In this document: positions 1-8,505 of the stretch, one piece after another
Position numbering within the stretch: the stretch's first letter is position 1
Layout: each line of letters starts with the position of its first letter
Notes under the pieces: model-generated
Told to the model about the DNA's origin: nothing
Databases searched by the model: none
The model's input: only the letters and a program-made list of their open reading frames with translations
Origin: Nonomuraea basaltis
GTDB lineage: Bacteria > Actinomycetota > Actinomycetes > Streptosporangiales > Streptosporangiaceae
DNA length: 64,000 nt
Direction of reading: 5' to 3'
NCBI RefSeq assembly: GCF_005893125.1
Contig: NZ_VCJS01000020.1
Span: 1 to 64,000, forward strand
Position numbers and translations under genes: made by a program

Positions 1-952
1 CGATGGGGGACACGAGGAGGCGGGCAGGATCGGGAGGATGGACGGAGACGGCGCCGGGGCCGATGTCGTCGGGGCCCGGCATCCGGCTGCCGGGCAAACG
101 CACAGCGGCGGCGCCCCAGGCCAGCGCCCGCGCCAGCGCGTCCGGGCCGCGCCCGCCGCCGGCCAGGAACCCGGCCAGCATGGCGTCGCCCGCGCCGACG
201 GAGCTGCGCGGCTCCGTCGCCGGCGCCTCGCCGTACCAGATGCCGTCCTCCTCGACGAGTACGGCGCCGTCGGCGCCCAGGCTGGCCAGCACCGTGCGCG
301 CGCCCGCGGCCCGCAGCTTGCCCGCGGCCTCCACCACGTCGCCCAGCCGGCGGATGGGCACGCCGGTGGCCGCCGCGAGCTCCTCCAGATTGGGCTTGAC
401 CAGGGTGGGGGCCGCGGCGAGCGCGCAGGCGAGCGCCGGCCCGCTGGTGTCGACGGCGACGTGGATCCCGGCCTCCGCGAACCTGCGGCACAGCCGGGCG
501 TAGACGTCGGCGGGGACCTCGGGCGGCAGGCTGCCCGAGGCGACCACCCAGTCCGCCCCCTGCTCGCCGGAGTGCGCGGCGGCCAGCACGGCCTCGGCGA
601 TCGTGTCGAGCTCGGCCGCCGACAGCGCCGTGCCCGGCTCGTTGATCTTGGTGACGGTGCCGTCGGGCTCGGCCAGCGTGACGTTCGACCTGGTCGCGCC
701 CGCCACCGGCACGGTGACCATGTCGAGCCCTTCGGCGGCGAGCAGGCGGACGAGCTGCCTGCCCTCGTCCCCGCCGAACGGCACCACCGCGCGCGAGGCG
801 ACCCCGTTGGCGAGCAGTGCGCGCGAGACGTTCACGCCCTTGCCGCCCGGGTCGAGATGGGCGGCCGCGGCGCGGATGACCGCGCCCCTGTCCAGCGCGC
901 CGATCTCGATCGTGCGGTCGAGGCTCGGGTTGAGCGTCAGGGTGAGGATCAT
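1..952 (-). CDS. fruK: 1-phosphofructokinase (PfkB family), 3' end cut by window edge
   Basis: Reading from 952 leftwards gives an open frame of 317 codons with no stop, so nearly the whole enzyme (usual length about 310-320 aa) is present. The N-terminus MILTLTLNPSLDRTIEI and the segment DPGGKGVNVSRAL are typical of the fructose-1-phosphate/tagatose-6-phosphate kinase branch of PfkB. The C-terminal signature SVGAGDAMLAGFL carries the GAGD anion hole and catalytic Asp. The known reaction is ATP-dependent phosphorylation of fructose 1-phosphate to fructose 1,6-bisphosphate after PTS import. The ATG overlaps the stop of the DeoR gene by 4 bp (ATGA), so the two are translationally coupled. A fructose PTS permease gene would be expected next, outside the window. 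Confidence 0.93.
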   Translation of the reverse strand, partial: MILTLTLNPSLDRTIEIGALDRGAVIRAAAAHLDPGGKGVNVSRALLANGVASRAVVPFGGDEGRQLVRLLAAEGLDMVTVPVAGATRSNVTLAEPDGTVTKINEPGTALSAAELDTIAEAVLAAAHSGEQGADWVVASGSLPPEVPADVYARLCRRFAEAGIHVAVDTSGPALACALAAAPTLVKPNLEELAAATGVPIRRLGDVVEAAGKLRAAGARTVLASLGADGAVLVEEDGIWYGEAPATEPRSSVGAGDAMLAGFLAGGGRGPDALARALAWGAAAVRLPGSRMPGPDDIGPGAVSVHPPDPARLLVSPI

Positions 953-1710
953 GCCCTGATCACCTCCGGCCCCGCCGCCGCCACGTCGGCGGCAAGTGCG
1001 GCGTCGAGCCCGGTGTCGCTGATCACCACGTCGATCTCGCTCAGCTCGGCGAACGTGGCCAGGTACGTGTTGAAGAACTTCGTGTGGTCGGCCAGCAGCA
1101 CGCTGCGCTGCGCGGCCTTGACCATGGCCCGCTTGATCGCCGCCTCCGCGGGGTCCGGCGTGGTCAGGCCCCTGGCCGGCGAGCAGCCGTTGGTGCCCAT
1201 GAACGCCACGTCCACGTTGAGGTGGGCCAGCGGGCGCAGCGCCCAGTCGTCGACCGTGGCGAGGGTCTTGCCGCGCAGCCGGCCGCCCAGCACGATCACG
1301 TGCAGGTTGGCGCGGGCGGCCAGGACCGTGGCCAGCGGCGGCGAGTTCACCACGACCGTGAGCTCCCGGTCCGCGGGCAGCACCTGGACCAGCCGCCCCG
1401 TCGTGGTGCCCGCGTCGATGATCACCGACCCGTCCTCGGGCAACTCGGCGAGCGCGGCCTTGGCGATGCGCTCCTTCTCGCCCGTCATCACCTCGTCGCG
1501 GGCGGCCAGCGCGGGCTCGAACCCCAGCCGCTCCACGGGGATCGCGCCCCCGTGGACCCGGCGCAGCACGCCCGCCCGCTCCAGCGACGTAAGGTCGCGG
1601 CGGATCGTCTCGGTGGTGACGTCGAGCTCGGCGGCCAGCGTCACCACGTCGACGCGGCCCGCGGACCGCGCCCTCCGCAGGATCTCCTGCTGCCGCTCCT
1701 CGGCGTACAT
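949..1710 (-). CDS. fruR: DeoR-family transcriptional regulator of the fructose operon
   Basis: The 253-aa protein has a DeoR winged helix at about residues 1-57 (ERQQEILRRARSAGRVDV, then TTETIRRDLTSLERAG) followed by the DeoR sugar-phosphate sensor domain (IDAGTTTGRL, LGGRL, NGCSPARGLTTP, LADHTKF). It directly precedes fruK with an ATGA overlap, so it is very probably the local fructose regulator responding to a sugar phosphate; the symbol is by context. The ATG at 1710 is the first plausible start and begins right at the helix-turn-helix. The ribosome-binding site is weak. Confidence 0.88.
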   Translation of the reverse strand: MYAEERQQEILRRARSAGRVDVVTLAAELDVTTETIRRDLTSLERAGVLRRVHGGAIPVERLGFEPALAARDEVMTGEKERIAKAALAELPEDGSVIIDAGTTTGRLVQVLPADRELTVVVNSPPLATVLAARANLHVIVLGGRLRGKTLATVDDWALRPLAHLNVDVAFMGTNGCSPARGLTTPDPAEAAIKRAMVKAAQRSVLLADHTKFFNTYLATFAELSEIDVVISDTGLDAALAADVAAAGPEVIRA

Positions 1711-1750
1711 GATGTTGATTCACCGCCGTTTCCGTTTGGTTTCTTCTGTG

Positions 1751-1778
1751 TTTATACCCGCTTTCGTTGGCGGGTCAA
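1751..1778 (-). promoter_or_regulatory. Predicted sigma-A type promoter of fruR-fruK
   Basis: On the minus strand TTGACC (1778-1773) is separated by 16 bp from TATAAA (1756-1751). The spacer contains an inverted repeat CCCGC...GCGGG. Downstream, between the promoter and the fruR ATG, lies an A-rich stretch with repeated GAAAC/AAAC units (about 1727-1752), a plausible DeoR-type operator. Promoter hexamers are read directly; the operator is inference. Confidence 0.6.
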
Positions 1779-1812
1779 GAGTATGCCGCCCGAATCTGGT
1801 AGTTATAGGCGA

Positions 1813-2673
1813 ATGCGAATGAAGCCCCTGGCCGCCGCGGCGGCGGTCGTGCCCCTCGTCGTCGGACTCGCCGTGCCCGTCCAGGCGGCCGCCAAGCCGC
1901 CGCGTGTGCCGGCGGGGACCACGGCGGCGTGGGTGGTGTTCGACCGGCAGGCGGGCAAGTTCGTGGCCGCGCGGAACGCGCACCGCAAGTACCGCTCGGC
2001 GTCGGTCATCAAGATCCTGATCGCGATCGACTACCTCGAGCGGCGCAAGAGCGTGCCCGCGGCCGACGCGAAGCTGCTGAAGGTCATGCTGCGCTCCAGC
2101 GACGACGACGCGGCGTCGGCGTTCTGGGACCGGGGCGGCAAGGGGCGGATCGTCGTCAGGATGGCCCGCAAACTCGGCCTCGCCGACACCGCGCCGCCGC
2201 CCGCGTCCAGACCCGGCTTCTGGGGCTACAGCTCGCTCAGTGCGTACGACATCGTCCGCACGTACCGCTACCTGCTGGACACCGCCGACGCCCAGGTCAG
2301 GGACACGATCCTGGGCCACCTGCGGCGATCCACGCCGTGCGGCACCGACGGCTTCGACCAGACCTTCGGCATCCCGGACGCGATCCCCAGGCCGTGGGCG
2401 GTCAAGCAGGGCTGGTCGGGGTTCGGCACGACGCCGCCGATCCGGTGCGATGCCAGGGCGGTGGCCGCGCCCATCTCGTGGATCGCCCAGCACGCCACCG
2501 GCTCGGGCGTGCCCGACTACGGCCGTCCGGTGCTGTACACGACGGGCCTGGTGGGCAAGGGCGAGCGGTACGTCATGGCGATGCTGACGGCCCAGCCGGC
2601 GGGCAGCACGTGGAGCGCCTCCGTCAAGCGCATCACCGCGCTGACCAGGGGTCTTTACCGCAGCGTGTCTTAG
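1813..2673 (+). CDS. Secreted serine beta-lactamase/PBP-like hydrolase
   Basis: The 286-aa product starts MRMKPLAAAAAVVPLVVGL, a signal peptide ending near the AAAK at about residues 25-28. The mature part resembles the class A beta-lactamase/D-Ala-D-Ala peptidase fold: an SxxK motif (SASVIKIL), an SDN-like element (SSDDDAAS) and a KTG-like element (KQGWSG). It is shorter than most low-molecular-weight PBPs, and the second and third motifs deviate from canonical beta-lactamases. I call a cell-wall or surface serine hydrolase of unknown substrate rather than a resistance enzyme. ATG 1813 or ATG 1819 are both possible starts; both keep the signal peptide. Confidence 0.72.
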   Translation: MRMKPLAAAAAVVPLVVGLAVPVQAAAKPPRVPAGTTAAWVVFDRQAGKFVAARNAHRKYRSASVIKILIAIDYLERRKSVPAADAKLLKVMLRSSDDDAASAFWDRGGKGRIVVRMARKLGLADTAPPPASRPGFWGYSSLSAYDIVRTYRYLLDTADAQVRDTILGHLRRSTPCGTDGFDQTFGIPDAIPRPWAVKQGWSGFGTTPPIRCDARAVAAPISWIAQHATGSGVPDYGRPVLYTTGLVGKGERYVMAMLTAQPAGSTWSASVKRITALTRGLYRSVS

Positions 2674-2717
2674 GTGCTCCGGCTCTGTGCGACCCGCGCC
2701 TTGCCGTCGGTGTCTTC

Positions 2718-2743
2718 TATCTGTTAGATATATCTGCCAGATA
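2718..2743. promoter_or_regulatory. Tandem palindromic operator upstream of padR
   Basis: Two abutting 13-bp palindromes, TATCTGTTAGATA (2718-2730) and TATCTGCCAGATA (2731-2743), sit right before the AGGAGG ribosome-binding site (about 2743-2748) of the PadR gene. Each is TATCT-N3-AGATA. Position and symmetry fit an autoregulatory PadR operator that would block the promoter or translation start region. Confidence 0.7.
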
Positions 2744-2755
2744 GGAGGCTCTTCG

Positions 2756-3313
2756 ATGGCACGACGAGATCAGACGGAGATGGCGGTCCTGGGGGCGCTG
2801 AGCATCCAGCCGATGACGGCCTATGCCCTGCGCGAGGCCATCAGGGAAGTGCTCGGCCACTTCTGGAGCGAGAGCTTCGGCCAGATCTACCCCACGCTCA
2901 ACGCCCTGGAGAAGGAGGGGCACGTCCAGCGCCAGGAGGGCCCGCGCGCCGGATCGTCGATCTTCCAGCTCACCGGCTCCGGCCTGGCCCGCCTGCGCGA
3001 CCTGCTGAACGAACCGATCAAGGCCGTGCCGCCGCGCAACGGGCTCCTGCTGCGCCTGTTCTTCGGCCGGCAGCTCGGCGTCAGCCGCTGCCGGGAGCTG
3101 CTCCAGGAGGCCAAGGCCGACGCCGAGCGGCGGCTGGCCGAGTACGACGCGCTGGTGCGCACGGTCTCCGAGGAGGACCGCGGCTCCCCCCACCTGCCCT
3201 ACACCCTCATGACCGTCTCCGCCGGCCGGCACGGCGCCGAGGCGGCCATCGCCTGGGCCGAGGAGGCCCTGGCATTGCTCGACACCCTTCCCGAGAACGG
3301 AGACTCCCCGTGA
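2756..3313 (+). CDS. PadR-family transcriptional regulator
   Basis: A 185-aa PadR protein: an N-terminal winged helix (about residues 5-85) with MAVLGALSIQPMTAYALREAI in two parts and FGQIYPTLNALEKEGHV, then a Vir_C-type helical dimerisation region. The start at ATG 2756 is fixed by the strong AGGAGG site and by the tandem TATCT-N3-AGATA palindromes just upstream. Its stop overlaps the GTG of the CPBP protease gene by 4 bp (GTGA), so the regulator most likely controls a two-gene operon of itself plus the membrane protease. PadR proteins usually repress and respond to phenolics, drugs or stress; the inducer here is unknown. Confidence 0.9.
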   Translation: MARRDQTEMAVLGALSIQPMTAYALREAIREVLGHFWSESFGQIYPTLNALEKEGHVQRQEGPRAGSSIFQLTGSGLARLRDLLNEPIKAVPPRNGLLLRLFFGRQLGVSRCRELLQEAKADAERRLAEYDALVRTVSEEDRGSPHLPYTLMTVSAGRHGAEAAIAWAEEALALLDTLPENGDSP

Positions 3314-4218
3314 CCGCCGTCATCCCGGCCCCGCCCGCCGCAGGCCCCTCGCGCCTGCGCACCCGCGTCAACTTCGCCGTCTTCGCCGCCGTCGCCGCGG
3401 GCGGCGGCTGGCTGTTCGCCGCCCTGGACCGGGCCACCGGCCAGCTGGCCGGCGCCGCCGACACGACCTCCGCCAGCGGCAGCACACCGGGGCAGGGGCT
3501 GTGGCTGCTGGTCCCGGCGCTGACGGCGCTCGGCCTCCACTTCCTCAGCCGGGACGGCGCCGGGCCGCTGGGCCTGACGTTACGGTTCCCAGGCCGCGCC
3601 CGCTGGTTCGCCTTCGCGGTCGCGCTCTTCCCGGCCGCGGTCGCCCTGTGCGTGGCGCTCGCGGCTGCCACCGGTGCCGCGACGTTCTCCCTCGCGCCCG
3701 CCCAGGGCGAGCCCGCCCTGTTCGAGGCGTTCGCCACCGCGCTGGGGTTCCTGCTGATCAAGAATGTGCTGGAGGAGTTCATCTTCCGCGGGTACGCCAC
3801 CCGCACCGCCGTGGCGCTCGGCCTGCCCGGCATCGCGCCGCACGCACTCGTCGGCGTGCTGTGGGGGCTGTGGCACCTGCCGCTCTACCTGGTGTGGATG
3901 CGCCCGGCCGACTTCGCCGCCACCACGAGCCTGCCCTGGTCGTGGTACCTGCCGACGTTCTTCGCCGGCATGGTGGCCCTGGCCGTCCTGTACGGCGTGA
4001 TGCGGGTGCGTACCGGCTCCATCTGGCCCGGCGTGGCCCTGCACACGGTGAGCAACGCGCTCGCGACGCCGCTCCTGCTCAACGGCCACCTGCGCCTCGA
4101 CGGCCACGCTGACGCGTGGTTCGGGATCGCGCCCAACTCGATCGCCTCGATGCTGATCTTCGGGGGTCTCGGACTCTGTCTCTACCGCCGCTCCTCGTCG
4201 CCGGTCAAAGAAGCTTAA
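3310..4218 (+). CDS. CPBP-family intramembrane glutamic endopeptidase
   Basis: A 302-aa polytopic membrane protein with about eight hydrophobic segments. It carries the CPBP (CAAX protease / bacteriocin-processing, formerly Abi) motifs: EEFIFRGYATR (double Glu plus Arg), then GVLWGLWHLPLYL with the His ligand, and a last His in ALHTVSNAL. The GTG start is coupled to padR by a GTGA overlap. Bacterial CPBP proteins process peptides or act in stress and immunity; the substrate cannot be read from sequence. A second, diverged CPBP gene lies at 48836-49618. Confidence 0.88.
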   Translation: MTAVIPAPPAAGPSRLRTRVNFAVFAAVAAGGGWLFAALDRATGQLAGAADTTSASGSTPGQGLWLLVPALTALGLHFLSRDGAGPLGLTLRFPGRARWFAFAVALFPAAVALCVALAAATGAATFSLAPAQGEPALFEAFATALGFLLIKNVLEEFIFRGYATRTAVALGLPGIAPHALVGVLWGLWHLPLYLVWMRPADFAATTSLPWSWYLPTFFAGMVALAVLYGVMRVRTGSIWPGVALHTVSNALATPLLLNGHLRLDGHADAWFGIAPNSIASMLIFGGLGLCLYRRSSSPVKEA

Positions 4219-4228
4219 AGAAACTTTA
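4216..4228. promoter_or_regulatory. 13-bp palindrome upstream of the lectin/lyase gene
   Basis: TAAAG-AAA-CTTTA is a perfect inverted repeat that begins at the stop codon of the CPBP gene and is followed by TACTAATAG. AT-rich palindromes of this look often precede secreted carbohydrate-active enzyme genes in actinomycetes. Assignment as an operator for the gene at 4287 is inference. Confidence 0.4.
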
Positions 4229-4286
4229 CTAATAGTTGGAAGGCGTGTGATACTCGCCCACCAGAATCCCCGAGAAAGAGGATCAC

Positions 4287-5435
4287 ATGCGCCGACGAGA
4301 GATCATCATCGTCTTAGGAATGATCGCGGCCCTGGCCCCCGCAGTCCCGGCGGCCGCGGCCGAACCCCCCGTGACGCTGGTCGGCCAGGCCTCCATGCGG
4401 TGCCTGACCGTCCAGGGCGCCAGCATCGAACGCGGCGCCAAGGCCATCGTGTGGGACTGCAACGGCAAGACCAACCAGGAGTGGACCTACACCGACGCCC
4501 AGGAACTGCGCGTCTACAGCGGCGGCGACGTCAAATGCCTGGACGTCCAGGGCCGCGGCACCGCGCCCGGGACTGCCGTGCAGACCTGGACCTGCACGGG
4601 GGCGACCAACCAGAAGTGGGCGCTCAATGCCAACGGGACGATCTCCAGCAGCCACTCGGGCCTGTGCCTGGACGTCACCGGCGGCGGCGCCGGCCCGAAC
4701 GGCACCGAGGTGAAGATCCAGACCTGCACGACCGGGGCTGAGCAGAAGTGGGCCCGGCCCGCGGCCGATCTTCCCGCCGGCGTCTTCTTCCAGGACACCG
4801 GGACTGTGACCGGCTGGAACAACTTCCCGCAGAAACCGCAGAAGCAGGGCGTGCTGCGCACGGTCGGCAGCCCCGCGTACAAGGGGACCACCGCCATCGA
4901 GGCCCGGCAGACCTACGTCAACGAGGGCGGGGGATACCATTCCGAGACCGTCCAGCACGGCGCCCAGGCCGTGGGCGAGGACCGTTACTACGGCCAGGCC
5001 GTCTACCTGCCGCCCACCTGGCGGTTCCACAACCAGAACGTCACCTTCCAACAGTGGTCGCCCGAGGACCCCGAGGGCCCCTGGGAGTTGATGTACGTCC
5101 AGAACGACGAGCTCAGAATCGGCGGTTCGGGCGGTTTCTCGGCCACCCTCGCGAAAATCACGAACCTCCGGGGAACGTGGATCAGGATCGTCACCCGCCT
5201 CAAGCTCCACGCCACCTCGGGCGCCTTCGAGGTCTGGGTCAACGGGCAGAAGGTGTGGAGCAGGACCGGGGTCGCGGTGCTGCCCAAGACGTCGCAGACC
5301 ATCCGGTGGTCGTCGGGCATCTACTGCACCGGCTGGCGTGAGGGCACGCCGAGCGGCCAGAGCGTGCTGTCGATCTACCACGATCACGCCAGGATCGCCT
5401 CTTCCTACGCGCTGGCCGAACCCGCCAACTGGTGA
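4287..5435 (+). CDS. Secreted ricin-type lectin fused to a heparin-lyase-like (PL) domain
   Basis: A 382-aa exported protein. Residues about 1-28 form a signal peptide (IIIVLGMIAALAPAVPAAAA). Residues about 30-155 are a ricin B beta-trefoil with three repeats, each with the QxW-type core (NQEWTYT, NQKWALN, EQKWARP) and CLTVQG/CLDVQG/CLDVTG strands, which bind sugars. Residues about 165-382 form a jelly-roll like that of polysaccharide-lyase/heparin-lyase-like proteins (GYHSETVQHG, YYGQAVYLPPTW, VTFQQWSPE, LHATSGAFEVWVNG). It probably degrades or binds an extracellular uronic-acid-type polysaccharide. Substrate and lyase activity are inferred from fold resemblance only. Confidence 0.82.
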   Translation: MRRREIIIVLGMIAALAPAVPAAAAEPPVTLVGQASMRCLTVQGASIERGAKAIVWDCNGKTNQEWTYTDAQELRVYSGGDVKCLDVQGRGTAPGTAVQTWTCTGATNQKWALNANGTISSSHSGLCLDVTGGGAGPNGTEVKIQTCTTGAEQKWARPAADLPAGVFFQDTGTVTGWNNFPQKPQKQGVLRTVGSPAYKGTTAIEARQTYVNEGGGYHSETVQHGAQAVGEDRYYGQAVYLPPTWRFHNQNVTFQQWSPEDPEGPWELMYVQNDELRIGGSGGFSATLAKITNLRGTWIRIVTRLKLHATSGAFEVWVNGQKVWSRTGVAVLPKTSQTIRWSSGIYCTGWREGTPSGQSVLSIYHDHARIASSYALAEPANW

Positions 5436-5586
5436 CGCCCGGGCGCGGCGTGGTCGCGGGCCATTCTGAGGATGATCGACGTTGGCCGCGGTCGGACGTG
5501 CCCGGCGGCTGTAGGATCCGCGACTTGGCACGTGAGGGACCTGTGGGGCCCAGGACAGGTACTTGCGGCACACATAAGATGATCGC

Positions 5587-6366
5587 GTGGAACAGGATGA
5601 CCGGCTAGTTCTCAGCTCGTCGTTCGGTGCAGCAGCGGCCGCTTACGCCGAGCACCGCCCGGACTACGCGCAGGCCGCGGTGTGCTGGGCGCTTGAGCCC
5701 GCGCCCGGGCAGCGGGTGCTCGACCTCGGCGCCGGTACCGGCAAGCTGACCGCGACGCTGGACGCGGTGGGCGTCGGCGTCGTTGCGGTCGAGCCCGACC
5801 CGGCGATGCTGGCCGAGCTGCGCCGCGCGCTGCCGGCTGTCCGTGCCCTGCCGGGTAGCGCCGAGGCGATACCGCTGCCGGACGGGTCCGTCGATGCCGT
5901 GCTGGCCGGCAACGCCATGCACTGGTTCGACATGGCCGTCGCGGGACCCGAGATAGCCAGGGTCCTCGCACCCGGCGGCATCCTGGCCGGCCTGTGGAAC
6001 GTCCTCGACGACCGGGTCGACTGGGTTGCCGGACTCGCGCGGGTCAGCGGGAGCGCGGCTGTCGGCCCACGCGACACGCCCACCGGCTGGCGCGCCGAGA
6101 CGGCCGGCATGCACCTTCCCAAGACGGGCGTGGCCGCCCGGTTCGGCTCGTCGGAGCAGGCGGAGTTCCCGCACGGGCAGCGCCGCACCGCCGACTCCCT
6201 CGTCGAGACACTCGCGACGAGGGCGGGGATGCTGGTCATGCCCGAACAGGAACGAGAGGCCACGCTTGGTCAGGTCCGCGCCTACCTCGCGAGCCGACCT
6301 GAGACCGCCGACGGCGAGTTCACCCTCCCGATGCTGACCTGCGTGCTGCGCGTCCGGCGGCTGTGA
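5587..6366 (+). CDS. Class I SAM-dependent methyltransferase (Methyltransf_11 type)
   Basis: A 259-aa protein with motif I VLDLGAGTGKLTATL (about residues 41-55), an acidic motif II (VVAVEPDPAML) and a LAGNAMHWFD post-II segment, followed by VLAPGGILAGLWN. This matches the Methyltransf_11/25 families, which methylate small molecules; no substrate can be named. The start is GTG at 5587. The 150 bp before it (5436-5586) contains no gene that I can see. Confidence 0.85.
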   Translation: MEQDDRLVLSSSFGAAAAAYAEHRPDYAQAAVCWALEPAPGQRVLDLGAGTGKLTATLDAVGVGVVAVEPDPAMLAELRRALPAVRALPGSAEAIPLPDGSVDAVLAGNAMHWFDMAVAGPEIARVLAPGGILAGLWNVLDDRVDWVAGLARVSGSAAVGPRDTPTGWRAETAGMHLPKTGVAARFGSSEQAEFPHGQRRTADSLVETLATRAGMLVMPEQEREATLGQVRAYLASRPETADGEFTLPMLTCVLRVRRL

Positions 6367-6589
6367 AAGTCATCGACCGTCCGATATCCGTGTATGCGAG
6401 TCGCGGTTCGTCGACGAGCAGCACGGCGTCAGAGCGCGCCTGTGAACGTGCCGGCCCGACGTGGTCGGTGCCGGCCCGGCCGGGGGCGTCCCCGGCGCGA
6501 TGAGTTCCGGCCGGGTCGTGAGTCTGTTCTGATGACCGTCGTAGGAAGTCGTACGTCGCTGCCCGGTACGAGACACCACGGAGGACACC

Positions 6590-7405
6590 ATGACGACCAC
6601 GCCGAATGACCCGACCACCGCGCTGCCCGGCCGCCCGCCCGTCGTTGACCTGGCCACCTGGCAGGCCGCCCGTGACGAGCTTCTGGTCCGCGAGAAGGCC
6701 CACACCCGCGAGGGCGACGCCATCGCCGCGGCCCGCCGCCGGCTGCCGATGGTGGAGCTCGACGGGACGGTCGAGGTCGTCGGACCCGACGGCCCGGTCC
6801 CGTTCCTGGACCTGTTCCAGGGCCGCGACGAGCTCGTGGTCTACAAGCACATGTGGTACGACGGCGCGCCGCACCAGGGGCAGTGCGAGGGCTGCACCAC
6901 CACGGCCTGGCACCTGAAGGACGCCGTCTACCTCAACGCCCGCGGCGTCTCGTTCGCCATTCTGACCACGGGCCCGTGGGACGAGGTGGCCTCCTACGTC
7001 GAGTTCATGGGCTACACCCAGCCCTGGTACTCGGTGCGCGACGTGGACGCGCCGGTCGGCGGCAGCATGGGTTCCATCACCTGCTTCCTGCGCGACGGCG
7101 ACCGCGTGTTCCTCACCTACTCCACGACGGGCCGTGGCAACGAGCCGATCAACGGGTCCCTGGGCCTGCTCGACATGACGCCCTACGGCCGCCGCGAGGC
7201 GTGGGAGGACAACCCCGAGGGCTGGCCCGAGGCGCCTCAGGCCGGCTCGCCGGTCGGTGGGCATGGCTCGCCGATCTGCTGGTACTGGCGCTCGGACGCC
7301 GACGGCGTCGCCACCTGGGGCCCGACCAGCCGCCCCGTACCGCAGTGGACCCGCCCCGGCGCAACCCCCGTGGAGACCCTCGGCCGGCACGGCCACCACC
7401 ACTGA
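6590..7405 (+). CDS. DUF899 thioredoxin-fold protein
   Basis: A 271-aa protein of the DUF899 family, recognised by VVDLATWQAARDELLVREKAHTR split over the N-terminus, RRLPMVELD, LVVYKHMWYDG, QCEGCTTTAWHL, and the tail FLTYSTTGRGNE. The family has a thioredoxin-like fold but CEGC replaces a classic CxxC redox centre; its function is not known. GGAGG lies 5 bp before the ATG. The 220 bp upstream (6367-6589) holds GC-rich inverted repeats near 6465-6530 but no gene. Confidence 0.88.
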   Translation: MTTTPNDPTTALPGRPPVVDLATWQAARDELLVREKAHTREGDAIAAARRRLPMVELDGTVEVVGPDGPVPFLDLFQGRDELVVYKHMWYDGAPHQGQCEGCTTTAWHLKDAVYLNARGVSFAILTTGPWDEVASYVEFMGYTQPWYSVRDVDAPVGGSMGSITCFLRDGDRVFLTYSTTGRGNEPINGSLGLLDMTPYGRREAWEDNPEGWPEAPQAGSPVGGHGSPICWYWRSDADGVATWGPTSRPVPQWTRPGATPVETLGRHGHHH

Positions 7406-7559
7406 CGCGTCCTCGTCGACGGCGTCGGCCAAAGGTGTTGGGCGCCGGGCGGAACCTCCAGACGATGCGAACGCCGCCCCGCGGCTTCTTCGTTCCGTCA
7501 CAACCTGCCGAGCTGTCCGGTCTGAGGGTGCAATGACCGACAACGGGAAGGAGTGCATC

Positions 7560-8048
7560 ATGGCTCTCCTCCACACGGTGGGGGTATCGGTCGGCTGCGT
7601 CCTTGCCCTCGCACCGGCCCTGCTGCCCTCCGCACGTCCCACCAGGAGGTGGCCGCACGTCGTCATGGCGCTCGGCATGGCGGCCGGGCATCTGGGCGGC
7701 TTGTTCCTCTCCGTCGCGGTGCTCGCGCTGCTGACCGCCGGCTGGCTCTGCGGCTCCCCCTCCCGCCGCGCGGAGACCGGTCATCACATCCAGGACTTCG
7801 TGGTCATGCCCATCCTCTTGGTGCTGACGGCGCTCAGCGGACCCCCTCTCGCCGGCGCTCCGTCCGGGCACCCGCATGGAGGCGGTTCGCTGGCCGCAGT
7901 GGCCCTGGTCATCGGGCTGGCCTGGACCTGCGCTCGGCTCATCCGCGTTCTGCCCGAGCGGGGCGGGAATCGAAGGGTGCTCGGCCAGGATCTGTGCTCG
8001 GCCGGAATGGCGGCGAGCATGGCCTTCATGGCCGCGTTGTCGCTCTGA
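7560..8048 (+). CDS. Small His-rich polytopic membrane protein (possibly DUF5134-like)
   Basis: A 162-aa protein with four to five hydrophobic segments and intramembrane or loop histidines (ALGMAAGHLGGLF, ETGHHIQDFVVMP, GHPHGGG). This pattern resembles the short actinobacterial DUF5134 proteins, but I am not certain. The ATG at 7560 is preferred over the ATG at 7533 because GGAAGGAG lies 6 bp before it. It follows the DUF899 gene on the same strand without a clear link. Confidence 0.6.
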   Translation: MALLHTVGVSVGCVLALAPALLPSARPTRRWPHVVMALGMAAGHLGGLFLSVAVLALLTAGWLCGSPSRRAETGHHIQDFVVMPILLVLTALSGPPLAGAPSGHPHGGGSLAAVALVIGLAWTCARLIRVLPERGGNRRVLGQDLCSAGMAASMAFMAALSL

Positions 8049-8114
8049 TGGGGTCAGAGCCACGGCGCCAAAGGACAGCGCTCCTACGCCTGGGCCCCGG
8101 CGTTCCGGCCGCCG

Positions 8115-8483
8115 TCAGGGGCCGCCGAGAAGGGCTCGCTCGGCGGCGAGCTGCTGCTCCACGCGCACCTTCTTCGGCACGCACATCCGCCACGCCTCCA
8201 GCACCAGCTCGCGCATCTCCTCTGCGTCAAGGGCGGCCATGCGCGCCACCACCCAGTTGAAGCGCAGGTCGGACTCCCTCGGCATGAGGAACTTGTCCGG
8301 CTCGGCCGCCACCAGCGCCTCGCGCTCCTCCTTCGGGAACCCGAAGCCCATGAGCGTCTCGTCGCGCGAGAACGCCACGTACACGATCTTGCCTACGCGG
8401 AACTTGACGCGGTCCCGGATCAGGTGCTCCGACGAGCGGGGGAGCGTGCGCGCGAACTGGCGTACATCGTCGACTGTGACCAC
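8115..8483 (-). CDS. MmcQ/YjbR family DNA-binding-like protein
   Basis: A 122-aa protein with the compact MmcQ/YjbR (CyaY-like fold) pattern: VDDVRQFARTLPRSSEH near the N-terminus, KFRVGKIVYVAFS, DKFLMPRESDLRFNWVVAR, and a C-terminal helix LVLEAWRMCVPKKV. Family members are small soluble proteins suggested to bind DNA; the physiological role is unclear. It is convergent with the membrane protein gene and lies downstream of the CBS gene on the minus strand. Confidence 0.87.
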   Translation of the reverse strand: MVTVDDVRQFARTLPRSSEHLIRDRVKFRVGKIVYVAFSRDETLMGFGFPKEEREALVAAEPDKFLMPRESDLRFNWVVARMAALDAEEMRELVLEAWRMCVPKKVRVEQQLAAERALLGGP

Positions 8484-8505
8484 ACGGCCACGTTACTGCT
8501 CGCCT

